Source of the DNA: Colwellia sp. RSH04
GTDB taxonomy: Bacteria > Pseudomonadota > Gammaproteobacteria > Enterobacterales > Alteromonadaceae
Direction of reading: 5' to 3'
Assembly (NCBI RefSeq): GCF_003545765.1
Contig: NZ_QXIO01000003.1
Coordinates: 186,001-250,000, forward strand
Length of the DNA stretch: 64,000 nt
The notes beneath the pieces are model-generated. The model searched no databases, was not told the DNA's origin, and was given only the letters and a program-made list of their open reading frames with translations. This document shows, one piece after another, positions 58,795-64,000 of this stretch. The translations under genes were made by a program, and so were the position numbers. Positions within the stretch are counted from its first letter, which is position 1. Every line of letters begins with the position of its first letter.

Positions 58795-59973
58795 ATGAAA
58801 ACAGGTAAATTTGCTTTATCTATAGTAGCAGCATCAATTATAGCTGCCCCTACAGCATTCGCAGGCGAAACTGCACACGGTAAAGACATTTCTGCAGCAT
58901 TAGCTGATAGCAAAGTAAAAGTAAACTTTCGCGCACGTTATGAAGGTGTTGATCAAGACGGTGTAGAAAAAAGTGCTGACGCGTTAACACTAAAAAGCCG
59001 TATTACACTAGATACTGGTTCATACCAAAATTTTTCATTAGGTCTTGAAGTCGATAAGGTTGATGCCTTAGTTGATGACTATAATAGTAAGACAAATGGT
59101 CAAACAGAATACCCAGTAGTAGCGGATCCGCAAGGCACTGATGTAAACCAAGCTTTTATAAAGTACGCCAACAATGGTTTTAGTGCCGTTGTAGGTCGTC
59201 AACGTGTTTTACATAACAATCAACGTTTTGTTGGTGGTGTTGGCTGGCGTCAAAACGAACAAACCTATGATGGTGTTCGTGCACAATATAAAGCAGGTGC
59301 TTTATCAGTAGATTACGGTTACATTCATAACATTAACAGTATTTTAGGTGGTAATGTAAAAGGTGATTTCCATTTAGCAAATGTTAACTATAAGTTCAAC
59401 AAACAGCATAAAATTGCTGGCTTTGCTTACATTTTAGATTACGATACCGCTGTAGCTAACTCTACTAGCACTTATGGTGCACTATATAACGGTAAGTTTG
59501 GCCCAGTTTTTGTTAATGCAAGTCTTGCTTCACAAAGTGACAATGGCGATAACCCTGCAAGCTACACAGCTACATACATTAATGCTGAAGTAGGCTCAAA
59601 ATTTGGCCCTGTTACTGTATTGGGTGGCTATGAGTTACTTGGTAGTGATAACGGTGTTGGTTTTAACACGCCACTTGCAACTAAACATAAATTTAATGGT
59701 TGGGCTGATAAGTTTTTAGGCACTCCAGGTCAAGGTTTAGAAGACATTTATTTAACAGCTAAAGGTAAATTTGCTGGTGTTAAGCTTGCTGCGACTTACC
59801 ATGAATTCTCTTCTGATGTTGGTGGTTTAGATTTTGGTAACGAATTAAACTTAGTCGGTACCTACGCATTCAATAAAAATTACGGTGTTTTAGTAAAATA
59901 CGCTAATTTTAGTGCTGAAGATATTGCATCAGATACTGACAAATTATGGGTACAGTTAACTGCTAAATTTTAA
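58795..59973 (+). CDS. Outer membrane porin (OprD/alginate-export-like beta barrel)
   Basis: The 392 residues begin with a signal peptide (SIIAAPTAFAGE, cleavage about after FAG). Alternating beta strands follow to the C-terminus, which ends LWVQLTAKF, the terminal Phe usual in outer membrane proteins. Features such as VNFRARYEGVDQDG, AFIKYANNGFSAVVGRQRVLHNNQRFVGGVGWRQNEQTYDGVR are common in marine gammaproteobacterial porins of the alginate-export/OprD-like type. The substrate is not known. Two exact FNR boxes upstream suggest expression under low oxygen. A strong terminator follows. Confidence 0.85.
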   Translation: MKTGKFALSIVAASIIAAPTAFAGETAHGKDISAALADSKVKVNFRARYEGVDQDGVEKSADALTLKSRITLDTGSYQNFSLGLEVDKVDALVDDYNSKTNGQTEYPVVADPQGTDVNQAFIKYANNGFSAVVGRQRVLHNNQRFVGGVGWRQNEQTYDGVRAQYKAGALSVDYGYIHNINSILGGNVKGDFHLANVNYKFNKQHKIAGFAYILDYDTAVANSTSTYGALYNGKFGPVFVNASLASQSDNGDNPASYTATYINAEVGSKFGPVTVLGGYELLGSDNGVGFNTPLATKHKFNGWADKFLGTPGQGLEDIYLTAKGKFAGVKLAATYHEFSSDVGGLDFGNELNLVGTYAFNKNYGVLVKYANFSAEDIASDTDKLWVQLTAKF

Positions 59974-60010
59974 TGACTGATTTTTCATAGTTAGTAGTAA
60001 AATATAACAA

Positions 60011-60051
60011 AAAGTAAGAAACTAGCTCTACTAGTTTCTTACTTTTTTTTT
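60011..60051 (+). terminator. Rho-independent terminator after the porin
   Basis: A perfect 15-bp stem (arms 60011-60025 and 60031-60045, AAAGTAAGAAACTAG type) with loop CTCTA and a T9 tail. Confidence 0.95.
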
Positions 60052-60179
60052 CGGTTTCTACTGTTTGTAACCTTCTCGCCAAACTTACTTATAGCATTGC
60101 CACCTCTGCACAAAAGCATTAGAATAGCGGCGATTTTCATTCTCCCTTATTTTAAACTTCTCAATAGTAGGCTTACCCT

Positions 60180-60764
60180 TTGATATTAATGATCGATAAT
60201 TACGATTCATTTACCTTTAATTTAGTGCATTATTTTCAAGCACTTGGAGAAGAAGTATTGGTAAAGCGTAATAATGAAGTAACAATTGCAGAGATTGAAA
60301 TACTTTCACCTCAATATATCGTAATATCACCAGGGCCATGCGATCCTAATGCGGCGGGCATATCACTTAATGCAATTGCACATTTTGCCGACAAAACCCC
60401 CATACTCGGTGTTTGTTTAGGACATCAATGTATTGCACAACATTTTGGGGGACAAGTGGTCAAAGCGAAACAAGTTATGCATGGTAAAGTAAGTCGTATT
60501 GAGCATAATAAACAAGGGCTTTTCGCAAACTTACCACAACCACTTGCAGTCACACGATACCACTCTCTTATTGTTGAAAAACAAAGTTTACCCACTGAAC
60601 TTGAAATAACAGCTTTAACTGTTGATGGTGAAATAATGGCGTTAAAGCATAAGCATTACCCTATTGCCAGTGTGCAATTTCACCCTGAATCGATTTTAAC
60701 AGAGCAAGGACAGCAACTTTTAGAAAACTTTATCAAGGATTACCAACATTATCCGATAAGTTAA
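60180..60764 (+). CDS. pabA: Glutamine amidotransferase of 4-amino-4-deoxychorismate / anthranilate synthase
   Basis: The 194 residues form a class I amidotransferase: MIDNYDSFTFNLVHYFQ at the start, ISPGPCDPNAAG, the nucleophile GVCLGHQC, and the His/Glu pair in SVQFHPESILTEQGQ. It supplies ammonia to the chorismate enzyme for folate or tryptophan synthesis. PabA is preferred over TrpG because the gene is alone and near argD/astC, as in other gammaproteobacteria (pabA-argD linkage). A dual function is possible. Confidence 0.9.
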   Translation: MILMIDNYDSFTFNLVHYFQALGEEVLVKRNNEVTIAEIEILSPQYIVISPGPCDPNAAGISLNAIAHFADKTPILGVCLGHQCIAQHFGGQVVKAKQVMHGKVSRIEHNKQGLFANLPQPLAVTRYHSLIVEKQSLPTELEITALTVDGEIMALKHKHYPIASVQFHPESILTEQGQQLLENFIKDYQHYPIS

Positions 60765-60888
60765 TTTACACTGTGCACTATTATATTATGATGTTTTTTT
60801 CATTATGTACGTGCTTTCTTTTTTTTAAACGATAAACTTATAAAATAAAATCTAGCAATTCGATAGACGGATTATAAAAACAAACTCT

Positions 60889-62034
60889 ATGCAACTTTTT
60901 GACAACCAAGACCTTACTTCTTCGATTTACCAACGCGCTATTAGTTTATCTATTGGTAAAGATTATGCTGAGCAACGCAATGGCAAAGTTGCAACGGTAG
61001 AACACCAAGATAGTGAGCAAGAAAATAGACGTAGAGAGTTATTGGATGTTGAATTAGAAGCCCAACAAAATAAAATTATTGCTGATCATGGTGAAGCGCA
61101 TTTCAGGCAACAAATCACACAACGTTTTTTTGATCAAGTTCGTAGTAAGATTAATGAAGACTTTGACAGTAAAGAGCATTTATACCATACAATTTTGGGT
61201 ATAGAAGATGCAGCACCAGACATATTAGAAATTTTGTCTAAAAGAGCCGCATCCGTTAATCGAATTTATCCACTAGCAGCCTCATTATCTTGGTTAAATA
61301 ACGATTTAATCAACCTTGTAAATAAACCCCAATATCGCAAGCGTGCTGACGTACAAGTAACTGATGGCAAACTTGCATTAAGTTACATAGGTCTTGATAA
61401 CCTAAAGCTTGTTATGCCAACATTCATTCTAAAACATTGGTTACCAACAAGTACTGCACCTTATGGTTTAATGAAAAGAAAACTGTGGAACGACAGTTTA
61501 TCAGTAGCGCTGGCAGCAAAAACCCTTGCAGAACACCAATCCCTTGATTCATTCAGTGCATTTACTGCAGGTATGCTTTCAAATATTGGCCAACTCGCTG
61601 TTACACGTTGCTTTTTAACAACGTTTAATGAAATGCATAGTGAACAATTAAAAGATGCTTATAATAATAAAGACAAGCGTTTACATAACATTCTAGTTAA
61701 AATCAATACTTCGCCCGATATTCTCTTAGAACAAATAGTATTACGCAGTGCGAAGTTATCTGCCGATTTAGTAGAGCAAATGAACTTTGAACACTTACGT
61801 ATTACTGAAGCAATATTTGATTTGGCTTACGCGCAAGACGCGAAAAAAATGTGCCCTATCGCTCAAATAGTGGCCAAAGCAAAAGCCTTTATTGCTTTTC
61901 GTAGTTTAGCGAAAGAAGAATTAATTAATGCTGATGAAACCAAAGCGTTTTTGCAAAGTGTTAATTTAAGCACGAGTGAAATATCACTACTTAAAAAGAG
62001 TGATATTGACCACATTAAGCTCAATTTCAGTTAA
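60889..62034 (+). CDS. HDOD domain protein
   Basis: The 381 residues hold an HDOD domain at about 95-310 (HTILGIEDAAPDILEILSKRAASVNRIYPLAASLSWLNND, FTAGMLSNIGQLAVTRCF). These domains resemble HD phosphohydrolases but usually lack the catalytic metals; they act in signalling. There is no GGDEF, EAL or receiver domain. An N-terminal segment of about 65 residues is charged and possibly coiled. It is 125 bp after pabA, with no shared control visible. Confidence 0.8.
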   Translation: MQLFDNQDLTSSIYQRAISLSIGKDYAEQRNGKVATVEHQDSEQENRRRELLDVELEAQQNKIIADHGEAHFRQQITQRFFDQVRSKINEDFDSKEHLYHTILGIEDAAPDILEILSKRAASVNRIYPLAASLSWLNNDLINLVNKPQYRKRADVQVTDGKLALSYIGLDNLKLVMPTFILKHWLPTSTAPYGLMKRKLWNDSLSVALAAKTLAEHQSLDSFSAFTAGMLSNIGQLAVTRCFLTTFNEMHSEQLKDAYNNKDKRLHNILVKINTSPDILLEQIVLRSAKLSADLVEQMNFEHLRITEAIFDLAYAQDAKKMCPIAQIVAKAKAFIAFRSLAKEELINADETKAFLQSVNLSTSEISLLKKSDIDHIKLNFS

Positions 62035-62399
62035 TAAAACGTCATTTTAGTGTTTTTTCGTGAATTTTTTTCTGATTAATTATGAGAAGTCAGCTATTGA
62101 TGAATCTTAAAAGCAAGCTCATAGCGTTTAACTGATGATCACCTCCTGTACATTTATTATCAGCACTATAAATATTCACCCAAACTGAATAAAACCCTCA
62201 GAAGCCTTGTTTTATAAGGCTTTCAGCGCAACAACACAAGACAATCCACCTATAATCTGCCATAATATGCGCCTATTTTTTAAATAGTTGTGCATTATTT
62301 GCTTTGGAGATTAACTAAAGTAAGCAAAATAAAGTAAGCTTTACTGCTACTACTATTTGTATTTGAAAACTTTACCCACTTTATATTGAGGATTTTAAA
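62035..62399. other. Intergenic region before argD/astC
   Basis: 365 bp. An imperfect hairpin (62201-62222, GAAGCCTT arms) lies in the middle without a T-run on the plus strand. I looked for ArgR boxes and found only weak half-matches. No gene or RNA is apparent. Confidence 0.4.
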
Positions 62400-63614
62400 A
62401 TGTCAGAACATTTTCCTGTTGGTCGCGAATTATTTGATGATGTTATGGTGCCAAATTACGCACCTTCAGCGGTTATTCCAGTGCGCGGTCAAGGCTCTCG
62501 AGTGTGGGATCAACAAGATAATGAACTAATCGACTTTGCTGGCGGTATCGCGGTAAATAGTTTAGGTCACTGTCACCCTGCATTAGTCAATGCATTAAAA
62601 GAGCAAGGTGAAAAGATTTGGCATTTATCAAATGTAATGACAAATGAACCTGCATTACGTTTAGCTAAAAAGCTTGTTGACAATACTTTCGCTGACAAAG
62701 TGTATTTCTCAAACTCTGGTGCTGAATCAAATGAAGCAGCGTTAAAGCTTGCACGTCGCTGGGCATTAGATGTTTACGGTGAAGATAAATCGCAAATCAT
62801 TGCCTTTAAACAAGGTTTCCACGGTCGTACATTCTTCACAGTAACAGTAGGTGGTCAAGCTGCTTACTCTGATGGTTTTGGTCCTAAGCCTGGCGCGATT
62901 GATCATGCTGAATATAACAATTTAGATAGTTTAAAAGCCCTTATCTCAGATAAAACCTGCGCTGTAATGATTGAACCATTGCAAGGTGAAGGTGGTATTG
63001 TTTCACCAACGCCTGAGTTCATTCAAGGTGTTCGCGATTTATGTGATCAACACAATGCTTTATTAATTTTTGATGAAGTACAAACGGGTATTGGCCGTTT
63101 AGGTACATTATATGCCTACCAAGATCTAGGTGTTACTCCAGATATTCTTACCTCAGCAAAAGGTCTAGGTGGCGGTTTCCCTATTGGCGCTATGCTAACC
63201 ACTACAGACATTGCTAAACACTTGAAGATTGGTACTCACGGTAGTACTTATGGTGGTAACCCACTAGCTTGTGCTGTTGGTGAAGCCGTTATAGACACTG
63301 TAAACACAGCTGAAGTATTCGAAGGCGTTAAAGCTAAACATCAACTTTATGTTGATGGTTTAAATGCTATCAACGCAAAATACAATGTTTTCACTGAAAT
63401 TCGTGGTAAAGGTTTACTAATTGGCGCTGTGTTAAATGAAAACTACCAAGGTAAAGCAAAAGACTTCTTAGTTGCAGCAATGGCTGAAGGCGTAATGACT
63501 TTAGTGGCTGGCGCAAACATTGTACGTTTTGCTCCATCATTAGTGATTCCTAATGAAGATATCGTTGAAGGTTTAGCGCGTTTTGAAAAAGCCGTTGCTA
63601 AAATTGCAGGTTAA
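62400..63614 (+). CDS. astC: Acetylornithine/succinylornithine aminotransferase
   Basis: A class III PLP aminotransferase of 404 residues with [75 protein letters not shown] and the PLP lysine in [15 protein letters not shown]. It converts N2-acetyl- or N2-succinylornithine in arginine synthesis or breakdown. Because astA follows immediately, the breakdown (AST) role is likely, but one enzyme (ArgD) often does both, and the earlier gene is pabA, a common argD neighbour. GAGGA precedes ATG at good spacing. Confidence 0.88.
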   Translation: MSEHFPVGRELFDDVMVPNYAPSAVIPVRGQGSRVWDQQDNELIDFAGGIAVNSLGHCHPALVNALKEQGEKIWHLSNVMTNEPALRLAKKLVDNTFADKVYFSNSGAESNEAALKLARRWALDVYGEDKSQIIAFKQGFHGRTFFTVTVGGQAAYSDGFGPKPGAIDHAEYNNLDSLKALISDKTCAVMIEPLQGEGGIVSPTPEFIQGVRDLCDQHNALLIFDEVQTGIGRLGTLYAYQDLGVTPDILTSAKGLGGGFPIGAMLTTTDIAKHLKIGTHGSTYGGNPLACAVGEAVIDTVNTAEVFEGVKAKHQLYVDGLNAINAKYNVFTEIRGKGLLIGAVLNENYQGKAKDFLVAAMAEGVMTLVAGANIVRFAPSLVIPNEDIVEGLARFEKAVAKIAG

Positions 63615-63631
63615 TTAATCTCCCCCTTCAT

Positions 63632-63662
63632 ATGGCATAAGAACGATTCTTATGCCATTTTC
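63632..63662 (+). terminator. Hairpin between astC and astA
   Basis: A perfect 12-bp stem (arms 63632-63643 and 63647-63658, ATGGCATAAGAA type) has loop CGA. It is followed by TTTTCTT. It could terminate or attenuate transcription before astA. Confidence 0.7.
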
Positions 63663-63688
63663 TTCAACGTAATCATTGAGAGCATTTT

Positions 63689-64000
63689 ATGATCATCGTA
63701 CGCCCTATTCAAAAGAATGACTATGAAGCACTGCATCGAATTGCCGTGGAATCAGGCCATGGATTTACTTCACTACCCGTCAACGAAGAGTTACTGCAAA
63801 ACAAAATAGCTCGCACTGAAGCATCGTTTACTAAAAAAGTAAGCCAGCCAGGAGATGAAGGCTACCTTTTTGTTATGGAAGATACTGACACGGGTCAAGT
63901 AGTTGGTACCAGTGGTATAGAAGCGGCTGTAGGGTTGGAAGATGCATTCTATCACTATCATTTAGGCAAGGTGGTTCATAACTCTCGTGAACTCAATATT
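63689..64000 (+). CDS. astA: Arginine N-succinyltransferase, N-terminal part (cut by the right edge)
   Basis: AstA catalyses the first step of arginine breakdown by the AST pathway, adding a succinyl group from succinyl-CoA. The 104 visible residues read MIIVRPIQKNDYEALHRIAV and continue with SGHGFTSLPVNEELLQNKI, characteristic of AstA. The rest is beyond the window, so the entry is partial by position only. It follows astC with a 74-bp gap containing a hairpin. Confidence 0.93.
   Translation, partial: MIIVRPIQKNDYEALHRIAVESGHGFTSLPVNEELLQNKIARTEASFTKKVSQPGDEGYLFVMEDTDTGQVVGTSGIEAAVGLEDAFYHYHLGKVVHNSRELNI

Noticed and set aside
62060..62399. Possible ArgR boxes before the ornithine transaminase
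   Set aside because: Only half-sites match; no TGAAT-N4-ATTCA pair was found.

Overview
The window looks like a chromosome segment of an AT-rich marine gammaproteobacterium of the Alteromonadales, most like Colwelliaceae. This is inferred from the secA / M23 peptidase / dciA / lpxC context beside a full cell-wall cluster, protein resemblance and low GC. I could not run a search, so the genus is open.

Layout. (1) 1-21.3 kb: the 5' part of secA, an M23 metallopeptidase, the helicase loader dciA (+ strand), then lpxC and an unbroken division and cell wall (dcw) cluster read on the minus strand: mraZ-rsmH-ftsL-ftsI-murE-murF-mraY-murD-ftsW-murG-murC-ddl-ftsQ-ftsA-ftsZ. A MraZ operator of three TGGR repeats on a 10-bp period lies upstream of mraZ. 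(2) 21.6-43.3 kb: a defence island made of a DNA phosphorothioation system. A plus-strand half (small HTH protein, M15-peptidase-like protein, Dnd-associated methyltransferase, 56-aa protein, dndB, dndC, dndD, dndE) faces a minus-strand half (dptF, dptG, a very large dptH, then a HEPN-motif protein, a four-helix membrane protein and a second DGQHR protein). The halves meet tail to tail at one bidirectional terminator. There is no dndA and no integrase; a 12-bp inverted repeat lies just outside the genes on each side. (3) 43.4-64 kb: ordinary chromosome: a YeeE/YedE-type transporter (putative thiosulfate uptake), acyl-CoA dehydrogenase, transglutaminase-like protein, DyP peroxidase, a TPR hybrid histidine kinase, a secreted cyclophilin with a GlyGly-CTERM-like tail, glnK-amtB, small hypotheticals, a TPR-GGDEF protein with a degenerate active-site motif, a porin behind two perfect FNR boxes, pabA-type amidotransferase, an HDOD protein, argD/astC and the start of astA.

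How it works together. DndB-E would place sulfur on the DNA backbone, with sulfur presumably mobilised by a chromosomal IscS-type desulfurase. DptFGH would restrict DNA lacking the mark. The most unusual part is the restriction side. DptH appears to join a PD-(D/E)XK nuclease-like motif, HhH repeats, a sigma-70 region-4-like helix-turn-helix and a HerA/FtsK-like ATPase in one 2.4-kilo-residue chain. Three extra overlapping genes (HEPN, membrane, DGQHR) are attached to its operon. These look like an added effector or regulatory module, and are the best candidate here for something undescribed.
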